Assembly: GCF_014197535.1 (NCBI RefSeq)
Contig: NZ_JACIFV010000006.1
Coordinates: 62,001-126,000 of the forward strand
From: Rhizobium aethiopicum
GTDB lineage: Bacteria; Pseudomonadota; Alphaproteobacteria; Rhizobiales; Rhizobiaceae
Direction of reading: 5' to 3'
DNA length: 64,000 nt
Part shown: piece by piece, positions 1 to 8,002 of the stretch
How positions within the stretch are numbered: position 1 is the stretch's first letter
How the letters are laid out: every line of letters begins with the position of its first letter
Translations under genes and position numbers: made by a program
The notes under the pieces: generated by a model
Database searches by the model: none
Told to the model about the DNA's origin: nothing
The model's input: only the letters and a program-made list of their open reading frames with translations

Positions 1-330
1 CGGCCGGCGCTGCGTCAGCGACTGCGCGATGAGGCCGCCGACCGACAGGCCGCAGATGACGGCATTTTTCACCGACAGCAGATCGAGCAGGCCGGCAAGA
101 TCGGTCGCATGATCCTCGATCGACGAGGGGAGCTGGCCGACATCGGAAAGGCCGTGGCCGCGCTTGTCGTACAGCACGATGGCGTAATCGCCGGCAAGCC
201 GCACCACGACATCGCGCCAGATGCGGAAATCCGTCCCGAGCGAATTGATGAAGACGATCACCGGTCGGTCGGCGGGCGCGCCGATGACCTGATAATGGAT
301 CGTCACGTCGTTTATGCGGGCGAATTGCAC
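1..330 (-). CDS. pcaD: 3-oxoadipate enol-lactonase, N-terminal part (runs off window)
   Basis: The reverse strand encodes the first ~110 residues of an alpha/beta hydrolase. It begins at a GTG (328-330) preceded by a GAGGAG ribosome site. The N-terminus (QFARINDVTIHYQVIG), the segment VIFINSLGTDFRIW and the nucleophile-elbow region ending GLSVGGLIAQ are typical of PcaD, which hydrolyses 3-oxoadipate enol-lactone in the protocatechuate branch of the beta-ketoadipate pathway. It is divergent from pcaQ, the arrangement known in Agrobacterium and Sinorhizobium. The C-terminal half, with the catalytic Asp and His, lies outside the window. Confidence 0.85.
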   Translation of the reverse strand, partial: MQFARINDVTIHYQVIGAPADRPVIVFINSLGTDFRIWRDVVVRLAGDYAIVLYDKRGHGLSDVGQLPSSIEDHATDLAGLLDLLSVKNAVICGLSVGGLIAQSLTQRRP

Positions 331-400
331 GTTACTCTCCTCGCTCTTTGGGTCGCCATGGTCGGTCGTGAGTCCCAGCTGCCCGCTTCGCGCCAATGAC

Positions 401-538
401 TGCCCCTCACCCTAACCCTCTCCCCGTAAACGGGGCGAGGGGACGTGCCCGACGCAACGTTGAGAGGGAGGACGCCGGCGCGGCATGTCCCTTCTCCCCG
501 CGAGCGGGGAGAAGGTGGCGGCAGCCGGATGAGGGGCT
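401..538. repeat. Rhizobiales intergenic palindromic repeat (REP/RIME-like)
   Basis: The pcaD-pcaQ gap contains a composite palindrome. It starts CCCCTCACCC near 402 and ends GATGAGGGGC near 537. Inside are two hairpins, CTCCCCG...CGGGG (about 418-438) and CTTCTCCCCG...CGGGGAGAAG (about 490-514). This modular structure resembles the dispersed intergenic mosaic elements of Rhizobium, Agrobacterium and Sinorhizobium genomes. It lies upstream of both divergent genes. Confidence 0.7.
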
Positions 539-636
539 GGCTCACCTGGTGTTCCAACCGCAAAATTGAATGGTTGATCCGGTTAAGTAAAATGATATTT
601 TTAGGCATTTCGATAACTCTGGAGTTATGAAAACCG

Positions 637-1554
637 ATGATCGACAGCCGCGTCAAGTTTCGCCATCTGCAGACCTTTGTCGAGGTGGCGCGGCAGAAGA
701 GTGTGATGAAGGCTGCGGAACTGCTGCATGTCAGCCAGCCGGCGGTGACGAAGACGATCCGCGAGCTGGAACAGGTGCTCGGCGTCGACGTCTTCGAGCG
801 CGACGGCCGCGGCATTAAGATCACCCGGTACGGCGAGGTCTTCCTGCGCCATGCAGGCGCCGCGCTGACGGCGCTGCGCCAGGGTCTCGACTCCGTCTCG
901 CAGGAGCAGTTCGCCGATGCGCCGCCGATCCGGATCGGCGCCCTGCCGACGGTGTCGTCGCGGATCATGCCGCGGGCGATGGAACTCTTCCTCAAGGAAA
1001 ATACCCGGAGCCGGGTGAAGATCGTCACCGGCGAAAACGCCGTTCTCTTGGAAGAGCTTCGTGTCGGCGACCTTGACCTCGTGGTCGGCCGTCTGGCCGG
1101 GGCGGAGAAGATGGCGGGCTTCTCCTTCGAACATCTCTATTCCGAGCAGGTGGTGTTTGCGGTGCGCCCCGGCCATCCTCTGCTGAACGGCCGGCAATCG
1201 CTGTTTTCAGGCTTCGGCGATTACACGGTGCTGATGCCGACGCGCGGTTCGATCATTCGGCCGGTCGTCGAAAATTTCCTCATCGCCAACGGTATCTCCA
1301 GCCTGCCGAACCAGATCGAGACGGTGTCGGATTCCTTCGGCCGCGCCTTCCTGAGGGCAAGCGATGCGATCTGGATCATTTCCAACGGCGTGGTGTCAGG
1401 CGATGTCGCCGATGGGCGCCTAGCGCTTCTGCCGGTGGATACAGGCGAAACCAAGGGGCCGGTCGGGCTGACGATGCGCGCCGATGCCGTGCCGTCGGCG
1501 CCGCAATCGATCCTGATGCAGACAATCCGGGAAGCGGCCGCTGAGCTTTCCTGA
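637..1554 (+). CDS. pcaQ: LysR-family activator of the pca operon, PcaQ
   Basis: This is a 305-residue LysR-type regulator. The N-terminal winged helix-turn-helix (residues ~5-65) includes the segment ELLHVSQPAVTKTIRELE, and a periplasmic-binding-like effector domain follows (~95-300). Length, N-terminal sequence and position beside a divergent pcaD identify it as PcaQ, the activator of pcaDCHGB that responds to protocatechuate-pathway intermediates. A GGAG lies 12 bases before the ATG. A GGTTAA half-site (581-586) sits ~50 bp upstream and may be part of a PcaQ box, but the full inverted repeat described for PcaQ is not evident. Confidence 0.88.
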   Translation: MIDSRVKFRHLQTFVEVARQKSVMKAAELLHVSQPAVTKTIRELEQVLGVDVFERDGRGIKITRYGEVFLRHAGAALTALRQGLDSVSQEQFADAPPIRIGALPTVSSRIMPRAMELFLKENTRSRVKIVTGENAVLLEELRVGDLDLVVGRLAGAEKMAGFSFEHLYSEQVVFAVRPGHPLLNGRQSLFSGFGDYTVLMPTRGSIIRPVVENFLIANGISSLPNQIETVSDSFGRAFLRASDAIWIISNGVVSGDVADGRLALLPVDTGETKGPVGLTMRADAVPSAPQSILMQTIREAAAELS

Positions 1555-1624
1555 AGCCCCTCTTCCAATTTGCTTGCCGGACGCCCAGATTTGGACTAAA
1601 TCTAGTTCAAGACAGGAGATTGCT

Positions 1625-2137
1625 ATGCAACAGGCAAGACGCAGGGAGCAGGAGCCGGAGCGGCTGGAAACGGAGCGGTTTGCGCCTGCCAATCGAAGGC
1701 GGCTGAGCCCGCCCGCGTTGCGAACCTTTCTGGCGATCGCCGATCTCTGGGGTTTGAGCGAAGAGCAGCGTCTGCTCGTGCTCGGCTATCCCTCCCGCTC
1801 GACCTATCACAGCTGGGCCAAGCAGGCGCGTGAGCACGGCGCTTTCACCCTCGACGTCGATACGTTGACCCGGATCTCCGCCGTGCTCGGTATCCATCAG
1901 GCGCTCGGCGTCCTGTTTGCCGATGAACGCGTCGGCGTCGCCTGGCTGCGCACGCCGCATCAGGCGCCGGTTTTCGGCGGCCAGCCGCCGCTCGAGATCG
2001 TCACAAGCGGAACCCAGGACGGGTTGATGACCGTGCGCCGGTTTCTCGACGGCGCGCGCGGCGGGCTCTACATGCCGCCAAACAGGCTCGACGAGGCCTT
2101 CACGCCTTACGAAGACGTGGACATCGTCTTCCGGTGA
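1625..2137 (+). CDS. Xre/MbcA/ParS-type antitoxin of a RES toxin-antitoxin pair
   Basis: This 170-residue protein has the layout of the Xre/MbcA/ParS antitoxin family. An N-terminal Xre-like DNA-binding part (residues ~25-75, with the SRSTYHSWAKQARE recognition region) is followed by the toxin-binding domain (~85-150, including ALGVLFADERVGVAWLRTPH). The ATG is 7-9 bases after an AGGAG. The next gene, a RES-domain toxin, starts inside its stop codon, so the two are translationally coupled. In this family the antitoxin inserts its C-terminus into the toxin active site and autorepresses the operon. Here that is inferred from family and order. Confidence 0.85.
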   Translation: MQQARRREQEPERLETERFAPANRRRLSPPALRTFLAIADLWGLSEEQRLLVLGYPSRSTYHSWAKQAREHGAFTLDVDTLTRISAVLGIHQALGVLFADERVGVAWLRTPHQAPVFGGQPPLEIVTSGTQDGLMTVRRFLDGARGGLYMPPNRLDEAFTPYEDVDIVFR

Positions 2138-2832
2138 GCGATCGTTTCGCCGAGGCGCCGCGACCGTCCTACCGGCTGATCCCGTCGCAATTTCCGCCGA
2201 TCGGTCTGTTCGATACGGTGGCGAGGGCGGCCGATCTCGAAGCCGTGATGGAACTCGTCGGCTGGACCAATGACCGGCTCGTCGCCGACCGGATCCGGCG
2301 GCTTCCCGAAAACGAGTGGGTCTACGGCAGTCCGAACGCCAGCATCGTGATGGCGGCATTCCTGCATGTCGCACCCGGCGGCATGCGCTTCAACGGCGCC
2401 GATCTCGGCGCCTGGTATGCCGCCGACCACCTGAAGACGGCCGCCGCCGAGGTCGGCCATCACCTCCGGCGCGAGACTGTGGCGCGTGGAGTGGCGACGA
2501 TGGCGCGCACCTATCGAAGCTATGCCGCCACCCTGATCGGCGACTATCTCGACATTCACGGCGAACAGGCGCTGCGGCCCGATATCTATGACGGCACGAG
2601 CTACGCGGCGTCACAGCTGTTCGGCGAACAGGTGCGCGCCAGCGGCGGCGCCGGCATCCTCTATGACAGTGTGCGGTTGAAGGGCGGGCTGAACGTCGCG
2701 GCGCACCGGCCGAGGAATATCCGCGACGTGGTGCAGGCCGATCATTTCGAAATCACCGTTTTCGCCGCCGAGCGGCGCATCGATGTGAGGAAGCTTTCCA
2801 CCCGACGGCGATCGCCGAAAGGCGGCGCCTAA
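2134..2832 (+). CDS. RES-domain toxin (NAD+-targeting)
   Basis: This 232-residue RES-domain protein begins with a GTG that overlaps the antitoxin stop (GTGA). The RES fold is recognisable from the N-terminal RLIPSQFPPIGLFDTV, the central YGSPNASIVMAAFLHV and the C-terminal RASGGAGILYDSVR, where the conserved Arg and Ser/Tyr positions of the family lie. RES toxins such as MbcT and ParT cleave or modify NAD+ or transfer ADP-ribose and stop growth when free of antitoxin. Its substrate here is inferred. Its 3' end overlaps the convergent hydrolase gene by 4 bases. Confidence 0.85.
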   Translation: MSDRFAEAPRPSYRLIPSQFPPIGLFDTVARAADLEAVMELVGWTNDRLVADRIRRLPENEWVYGSPNASIVMAAFLHVAPGGMRFNGADLGAWYAADHLKTAAAEVGHHLRRETVARGVATMARTYRSYAATLIGDYLDIHGEQALRPDIYDGTSYAASQLFGEQVRASGGAGILYDSVRLKGGLNVAAHRPRNIRDVVQADHFEITVFAAERRIDVRKLSTRRRSPKGGA

Positions 2833-3473
2833 ACCGGCAGGCGTTCGGCCCACGCCTTTGCCGCTTTCGCCATCGTGATGAGGTGATCGGCGGCGGAGAA
2901 GCCGGAGATTTTCTTGCGCGGTTTGAGGTCGTGATCGCCGTCCTCGAGCCACAGGATCTCGATCCGGTCGGAGAGATCGTAGCCCGGCACTTCGTCCTTC
3001 GTGCCGAATTCGTCGCGCGTTCCCTGGCAGATCAGTGTGGGCGTCTTGAGCCCTGCGAGATGGCCGGTGCGCAGCTTCTCCGGCTGGCCGGGCGGATGGA
3101 AGGGATAGCCGAGGCAGAGCAGCCCGGCGATCTTTCCCCTGTCGTAGAGACCGTCGGCGATCATACTCGCAACCCGTCCGCCCATCGACTTGCCGCCGAT
3201 GATGAGAGGACCGCGGGCGGCGTTAAGCTCAGCAATCGCCGCCTCATATTCGGGATTGAGCGTTTCGGCGCGCGGCGGCGGCTTGCGGCCTTCCGCCGTG
3301 CGGCGGGCGGCCATATAGGCGAATTCGAACCTGGCGACGCGGAAGCCGACGCCGGCAAGGGCGTCGGCCGCCGCCGACATGGAGGCCGAATCCATCGGCG
3401 CGCCGGCGCCATGGGCAAGAAGGATGGTGTATCGCGCATCCTGCGGCCCCTGCAGCAAAAATCTCTCGAGCAT
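2829..3473 (-). CDS. Alpha/beta-fold hydrolase (KANL3/Tex30-like)
   Basis: The product is a 214-residue alpha/beta hydrolase. An oxyanion-loop segment (ILLAHGAGAPMDS) lies near residue 18, a nucleophile elbow GGKSMGGR (~90) carries the probable catalytic Ser, and an Asp/His pair lies in TRDEFG and DGDHDLK. This matches the KANL3/Tex30 (dienelactone-hydrolase-like) family. The start is placed at the ATG at 3473 because a GGAGG precedes it by 7 bases; the reading frame is open further upstream without a site. The substrate is unknown. It is probably monocistronic and convergent with the RES toxin gene. Confidence 0.75.
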   Translation of the reverse strand: MLERFLLQGPQDARYTILLAHGAGAPMDSASMSAAADALAGVGFRVARFEFAYMAARRTAEGRKPPPRAETLNPEYEAAIAELNAARGPLIIGGKSMGGRVASMIADGLYDRGKIAGLLCLGYPFHPPGQPEKLRTGHLAGLKTPTLICQGTRDEFGTKDEVPGYDLSDRIEILWLEDGDHDLKPRKKISGFSAADHLITMAKAAKAWAERLPV

Positions 3474-3543
3474 CGGCAATCCTCCATCCGCCGCCGGAAC
3501 CATGTCGGCAGCCCGGACTTCTTCCCTGGAAAGGAGACAGACA

Positions 3544-3726
3544 ATGTCGACGAATGATGAAAACGTAAAGCCCGAGCAGCGCCGTCCCAAGGACGTCAAT
3601 GTGGTTCCCGGCAAGCCGGAACCCGCCGACGCCGAATCGATGGCGCCGCCGACCGTGCAACCGGCTGGGGAGGGCGACAAAAGCGAGCGGCCGGTGGTCA
3701 ATCCCGTGACCGGCGCCGCCCTTTAG
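3544..3726 (+). CDS. Small hydrophilic protein of unknown function (60 aa)
   Basis: The ATG follows AAGGAG by 7 bases and encodes 60 residues rich in Pro, Glu, Lys and Val (PEQRRPKDVNVVPGKPEP). There is no membrane segment and no recognisable domain, and the composition suggests disorder. It is divergent from the hydrolase, with about 70 bp between the starts. A 7-bp hairpin (3722-3741) overlaps the stop codon but has no T-run. The strong ribosome site is the main reason to call it a gene. Confidence 0.6.
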   Translation: MSTNDENVKPEQRRPKDVNVVPGKPEPADAESMAPPTVQPAGEGDKSERPVVNPVTGAAL

Positions 3727-3793
3727 CGGCCGCTCGCTAAAGATGTTGCAAAAACCCCTTGAAACGGCGAATGCAAGCGTCCATATAGCGGGC

Positions 3794-3890
3794 CTGCCTG
3801 AAAAATGGATGCGCCCGGTATCGACGTCGTCGAGCTGTTCGCTGTCCGACAGGATAAGGGCGCTCCCCGCAAGGGTCGAGCGCCCTTTTT
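3794..3890 (+). ncRNA. Candidate small RNA (~95 nt) with its own promoter and terminator
   Basis: A promoter-like pair CTTGAA (3758-3763) and CATATA (3782-3787), 18 bases apart, resembles the alphaproteobacterial housekeeping promoter. About 95 bases after the expected start lies a strong intrinsic terminator. No open frame of sense occupies the interval. An orphan promoter plus terminator in an intergenic space is the usual appearance of a trans-acting small RNA. I could not match it to a known rhizobial sRNA family. It could instead be the 3' untranslated region of the 60-residue gene. Confidence 0.4.
3858..3890 (+). terminator. Strong Rho-independent terminator
   Basis: The 8-bp stem GGGCGCTC (3858-3865) / GAGCGCCC (3878-3885), with a 12-base loop, is followed directly by a run of T to 3890. 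It ends the candidate small RNA or the small upstream gene. Confidence 0.85.
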
Positions 3891-3963
3891 GCTCTTCAGG
3901 CATCCGGACGTTCGAGCAGTTTTGTGTGGCGAGCGTGCATAACCCCACCAAGATCTATATAGC

Positions 3964-4082
3964 ATTTCGGAATCCCGAAATAGGTTGAGGCTTTGAAATC
4001 CTTGACTATTTCTCCGCGGCCATCCCGCGCAAACCGGCTCGAATTTCGGAATCCCGAAGCGGGGGAATTTCGGGATTCCGAA
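3964..4082. promoter_or_regulatory. Three copies of a palindromic operator-like sequence
   Basis: ATTTCGGAATCCCGAAAT (3964-3981) is a near-perfect dyad. It recurs as ATTTCGGAATCCCGAA (4043-4058) and, inverted, ATTTCGGGATTCCGAA (4067-4082). Centres are 79 and 24 bp apart, all within 235 bp upstream of the DUF899 gene and after the terminator at 3890. Repeated palindromes of this kind usually bind a dimeric repressor or activator. I do not recognise the cognate regulator. Confidence 0.65.
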
Positions 4083-4197
4083 GTGGGATATTTTTCGTTG
4101 CCCTGTCGATTTTCGCATCTTCCGATCGTCATTCTAACGATGTGCTGCATATTGTCTTGAGGTCGGCACATCATCAGGCAATGACAGGAGGATTGTC

Positions 4198-4899
4198 ATG
4201 GATAACAGTCAGCTGGCACCAGCCGCCGTACTCGCGGCCAAGAATGGCGTTCGTTTCCCGAATGAGAGCGAGGAATATCGCAGAGCCCGCGACGCGCTGC
4301 TCGCGGAAGAGATCGAATTGCGCCGGCACATCGAGCGCGTCGCGAGACAGCGCCGGGCGCTGCCGCCGGGCGGCGAGGTGAAGAAGGATTATCGCTTCGA
4401 AGGCGCCGACGGGCCGATCTCGCTCACCGAGCTCTTTGCCGACAAGGAGACGCTGATCGTCTACAGCTACATGTTCGGGCCGGAGCGCGAGCGTCCATGC
4501 CCGATGTGCACCTCGCTGCTGTCGGCCTGGGATGGCGAGGTGCCCGACATCCAGCAGCGCGCCGCCCTTGCGGTCGTTGCCCGCTCGCCGATCGGAAAGC
4601 TGCTTGCCTTCAAGAAAGAACGCGGCTGGCATCACCTGCCGCTCTATTCCGACACGACCGGCGATTACAGCCGCGACTACCACGCCATCGGCAAAGGCGG
4701 CGGTGATGACCCTGCCTACAACGTCTTCACCCGGCGCGACGGCACCATCCGCCACTTCTGGAGCCAGGAAATGGGCGACGTCACCTCCGATCCCGGCGAG
4801 GACCCGCGCGGCGCACCCGACCTCATGCCGCTCTGGACACTGATCGACACGACGCCGGAAGGCCGGGCGCCGGACTGGTATCCAAAGCTGTCTTACTAA
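4198..4899 (+). CDS. DUF899 family thioredoxin-like protein
   Basis: This 233-residue protein of the DUF899 family has a thioredoxin-like fold. The active-site-like segment ERPCPMCTSLLSAWDG near residue 98 carries a CPMC pair, and the family segments VVARSPIGKL and NVFTRRDGTIRHFWS are present. An AGGAGG lies 5 bases before the ATG. Members are cytoplasmic, and a redox or aldehyde/arsenate-related role has been suggested but not proved. Three copies of the ATTTCGG..CCGAA palindrome upstream suggest inducible expression. It is monocistronic and convergent with the DnaJ-domain gene. Confidence 0.8.
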   Translation: MDNSQLAPAAVLAAKNGVRFPNESEEYRRARDALLAEEIELRRHIERVARQRRALPPGGEVKKDYRFEGADGPISLTELFADKETLIVYSYMFGPERERPCPMCTSLLSAWDGEVPDIQQRAALAVVARSPIGKLLAFKKERGWHHLPLYSDTTGDYSRDYHAIGKGGGDDPAYNVFTRRDGTIRHFWSQEMGDVTSDPGEDPRGAPDLMPLWTLIDTTPEGRAPDWYPKLSY

Positions 4900-4919
4900 C
4901 GGCTTTATCGCCTGCTGCG

Positions 4920-5549
4920 TCAGCCGGTGGAGCGGTTTCTGGAGGTCTCGATCCATTCGAGGTTGGTGACCGAGGCCTCCGGCAGCAGCGATGGATCGAT
5001 GTCGTAGACGTAGCCGCTCAGCATGTCGGCGGCGCGTTCGGTTGCCTTGATCTTTGCTTCGGTTTCCGCGACCGCCTTGGCGATCGCTTCGATGCGGGCG
5101 CGGAACATATGGGCGAGCACATCGCGGCCGGACTGTTTTTCGAGCCGCTCCAGATGCAGGCCGACGCGCGAGGCGTGGCGCTCCAGCTCGCTCTTGCTGA
5201 ACCGCGCCTTACGCAGTTCCTCCGACAGGCTGTCCTGCATGACGGCGACGGGATCGAAACTTCCGGGCGCGCGCTCGTCGAGTACAGCGTCGGTGACCAG
5301 TTTCTCGATAATCACAAGCGCCTGCAGCTCGGCGGCATCGGCGAATTCGACGTCATAGCCTGTGTCGTCGAACACCTTGCGGCGGACCGGGTCGAGAAGC
5401 AGCGCATAGGCTTTCTGCAGATTGTCGAAGGCCTGCGAATCGCCGCCGGAATCCGGATGAGCAACCTTCGCCAGGCGCCGATAGGCAGCCTTCAGCTGGG
5501 CCTCGTCCGCATCGCGTTCAACACCGAGAATATCGTATGGATCCGTCAC
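4920..5549 (-). CDS. DnaJ-domain protein (J-domain only, with coiled-coil tail)
   Basis: A J-domain occupies residues ~3-62 (DPYDILGVERDADEAQLKAAYRRLAKVAHPDSGGD), with the HPD tripeptide that stimulates Hsp70 ATPase. The rest (~95-190) is Lys/Glu/Ala-rich and probably helical. It lacks the Gly/Phe and zinc-finger parts of true DnaJ, so it is a specialised J-protein with unknown client. The start is placed at the GTG (5547-5549) because GGAG precedes it by 5-6 bases. The frame remains open 53 codons upstream, but that extension has no family similarity. Confidence 0.75.
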   Translation of the reverse strand: MTDPYDILGVERDADEAQLKAAYRRLAKVAHPDSGGDSQAFDNLQKAYALLLDPVRRKVFDDTGYDVEFADAAELQALVIIEKLVTDAVLDERAPGSFDPVAVMQDSLSEELRKARFSKSELERHASRVGLHLERLEKQSGRDVLAHMFRARIEAIAKAVAETEAKIKATERAADMLSGYVYDIDPSLLPEASVTNLEWIETSRNRSTG

Positions 5550-5723
5550 GCCTGCTCCATTGCTACCCGGCACGTCCAGGCAGTCTAGGTCTTCTTCTGC
5601 ATCAGCAAGGCGAAGTTTAGACCAAAAGCAGGAATGACGTCCATGGCCGGAAATCGCAATCGTCGCTGCGAAAGCCTGAGCCATTTTTCGATTGTTGAAT
5701 TTTTTCAAGCCGTTGTACGAAGA

Positions 5724-6299
5724 TCAGGGCGTGGTGATCGAGACGAGGTAACATCTGGCCTCGCCGTCGATTTCCAGTGCGGTTCCAGCCGCATCCGCAA
5801 TCAGCAGCGCATCGCCGGCCGCAAGCGTGCCGCTCTCGCCGTCCCGCCGGAATGACAATGCGCCGCGATGGCAGAGCAGCAGGCATGTCGACGACGTCAG
5901 CGGCATGGACGTGCCGCCATCGATGTCGATGCGGATCAGCGTGTGGGCAAGGCCCGCGCGGCGCGTCATGACGTTGAGATCGGTGATCGCGCCGTCCTGG
6001 AGCCTGGCGGCCACCGGGATATCCGCCGGGAAGGGCAAGGGATCGCTTGCCGTTGTCAGCAGCGCCGGTGCCCGGCCTTCAATGTCGAGCACCATGCCGT
6101 TGCCGTCGAGAATCACAAGCGTCCGGTCGATGCCGGGGAAGATCGAAAACGGGCCGTTGGTTGCGACCGTCGCCATGCTGACGCGCCAGTCGAAGCCGGC
6201 AAGGCCGGCATCGTCGGGCGAAACGGCGATCTCCACCGTTTCGCCACCGCCGTTTTTCCACGGCATGCGTTTGTAATCGCCGGCGCGCAGGATCCTCAC
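5724..6299 (-). CDS. hutD: HutD family cupin-like protein
   Basis: The 191-residue product is HutD. The N-terminus LRAGDYKRMPWKNGGGETVEIA is diagnostic, and a double cupin fold follows. HutD has no known catalytic role; in Pseudomonas it is proposed to bind formylglutamate/urocanate and to limit hut flux. It lies 5 bases after the hutU stop and is the last gene of the leftward hut operon (hutI-hutH-hutG-hutU-hutD), as in other Proteobacteria. Confidence 0.9.
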   Translation of the reverse strand: MRILRAGDYKRMPWKNGGGETVEIAVSPDDAGLAGFDWRVSMATVATNGPFSIFPGIDRTLVILDGNGMVLDIEGRAPALLTTASDPLPFPADIPVAARLQDGAITDLNVMTRRAGLAHTLIRIDIDGGTSMPLTSSTCLLLCHRGALSFRRDGESGTLAAGDALLIADAAGTALEIDGEARCYLVSITTP

Positions 6300-6304
6300 G
6301 AGGC

Positions 6305-7978
6305 TCAGTTCCCGAGAATGCCGGGCAGGCGCAGGCCCTTGTCCCGGGCGCAGTCGAGGGCGATGTCGTAGCCGGCGTCGGCGTGGCGCATGACGCCGGT
6401 CGCCGGATCGTTCCAGAGCACACGCTCGAGGCGCTTTGCCGCATCATCGGTGCCATCGGCGCAGATGACGACGCCGGAGTGCTGGGAGAAGCCCATGCCG
6501 ACGCCGCCGCCATGGTGCAGCGATACCCAGGTGGCGCCCGAGGCGGTGTTGAGCAGGGCATTCAGCAGCGGCCAGTCGGAAACGGCGTCGGAGCCGTCCT
6601 TCATCGCTTCGGTTTCGCGGTTCGGGGAGGCGACGGAACCGGAGTCGAGATGATCGCGCCCGATGACGATCGGGGCGGAAAGCTCGCCATTCCTGACCAT
6701 TTCATTGAAGGCCAGTGCCAGGCGGTGACGGTCGCCGAGGCCGACCCAGCAGATGCGCGCCGGCAGGCCCTGGAAGGCGATGCGCTCCCTGGCCATGTCG
6801 AGCCAGTTGTGCAGGTGGGCATTGCCAGGGGTCAGCTCCCGCACCTTGGCATCGGTCTTGTAGATATCCTCCGGATCGCCGGAGAGGGCCGCCCAGCGGA
6901 AGGGGCCGATGCCGCGGCAGAACAGCGGTCTTATATAGGCGGGCACGAAACCGGGGAAGGCGAAGGCGTTTTCGAGGCCTTCTTCCTTGGCGACCTGGCG
7001 GATGTTGTTGCCGTAGTCGAGCGTCGGAATGCCGGCATTCCAGAAGGCGATCATCGCCTCGACATGTTCGCGCATCGAGGCGCGGGCGGCTTTTTCGACT
7101 ACCTTCGGATCGCTCTCGCGCTTGGCCTTCCACTCGGCCATCGTCCAGCCCTTCGGCAGGTAGCCGTTGATTGGATCATGCGCCGAGGTCTGGTCGGTGA
7201 CCATATCGGGGCGGATGCCGCGACGAACCATCTCCGGCAGGATTTCGGCGGCATTGCCGAGCAGGCCGACCGATCTGGCCTCGCCAGCCTTGGTCCAGCG
7301 GTCGATCATCTCGAGCGCTTCATCGAGCGTTTCGGCCTTGGCGTCGAGATAGCGGGTGCGCAGGCGGAAATCGATGGAGTCGGGATTGCATTCGACGGCG
7401 AGGCAGCAGGCGCCGGCCATGACGGCTGCGAGCGGCTGGGCGCCGCCCATGCCGCCGAGGCCGCCGGTCAGGATCCATTTGCCCTTGAGATTGCCGCCGT
7501 AATGCTGGCGGCCGGCCTCGACGAAGGTCTCGTAAGTGCCCTGGACGATGCCCTGCGTGCCGATATAGATCCACGAGCCGGCCGTCATCTGGCCGTACAT
7601 GGCAAGGCCCTTCTTATCCAACTCGTTGAAATGATCCCAGGTCGCCCAATGCGGCACCAGATTGGAGTTGGCGATCAGCACGCGCGGCGCATCCTTGTGG
7701 GTGCGGAAGACGCCGACCGGCTTGCCGGATTGCACAAGCAGGGTTTCCTCTTCCGTCAGCGTCTTCAGCGTCGCGACGATGCGGTCGAAATCCTCCCAGG
7801 TGCGCGCGGCGCGCCCGATGCCGCCATAAACGACGAGCTCGTTCGGATTTTCGGCGACGTCGGGATCGAGATTATTCATCAGCATGCGCAGCGGCGCTTC
7901 GGTCATCCAGCTCTTGGCATTGAGATCGTTGCCGCGGGGCGCGCGGATTTCGCGAATGTTATGGCGTGGATTGGTCAT
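6305..7978 (-). CDS. hutU: Urocanate hydratase
   Basis: This 557-residue urocanase adds water to urocanate, giving 4-imidazolone-5-propionate, the second step of histidine degradation, using tightly bound NAD+. The length is normal for the family. The N-terminal [14 protein letters not shown], the nucleotide-binding Gly-rich segment [13 protein letters not shown] (~residue 172) and the catalytic region [19 protein letters not shown] containing the conserved Cys neighbourhood (ARIC, ~413) are all present. It sits between hutG (24-base gap) and hutD in the operon. Confidence 0.97.
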   Translation of the reverse strand: MTNPRHNIREIRAPRGNDLNAKSWMTEAPLRMLMNNLDPDVAENPNELVVYGGIGRAARTWEDFDRIVATLKTLTEEETLLVQSGKPVGVFRTHKDAPRVLIANSNLVPHWATWDHFNELDKKGLAMYGQMTAGSWIYIGTQGIVQGTYETFVEAGRQHYGGNLKGKWILTGGLGGMGGAQPLAAVMAGACCLAVECNPDSIDFRLRTRYLDAKAETLDEALEMIDRWTKAGEARSVGLLGNAAEILPEMVRRGIRPDMVTDQTSAHDPINGYLPKGWTMAEWKAKRESDPKVVEKAARASMREHVEAMIAFWNAGIPTLDYGNNIRQVAKEEGLENAFAFPGFVPAYIRPLFCRGIGPFRWAALSGDPEDIYKTDAKVRELTPGNAHLHNWLDMARERIAFQGLPARICWVGLGDRHRLALAFNEMVRNGELSAPIVIGRDHLDSGSVASPNRETEAMKDGSDAVSDWPLLNALLNTASGATWVSLHHGGGVGMGFSQHSGVVICADGTDDAAKRLERVLWNDPATGVMRHADAGYDIALDCARDKGLRLPGILGN

Positions 7979-8002
7979 GACGGTTCCCCTGTCGAGTGAG
8001 CT

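Noticed and set aside
571..586. Full PcaQ operator in front of pcaD
   Set aside because: Only the GGTTAA half is present at 581-586; the opposing half at the required distance does not match, so no site was entered as a feature.
6383..7999. Long open frame of 538 codons opposite hutU
   Set aside because: It is the antisense shadow of a GC-rich gene; the composition is Arg/Gly/Ala-heavy without family features, and hutU itself is certain.
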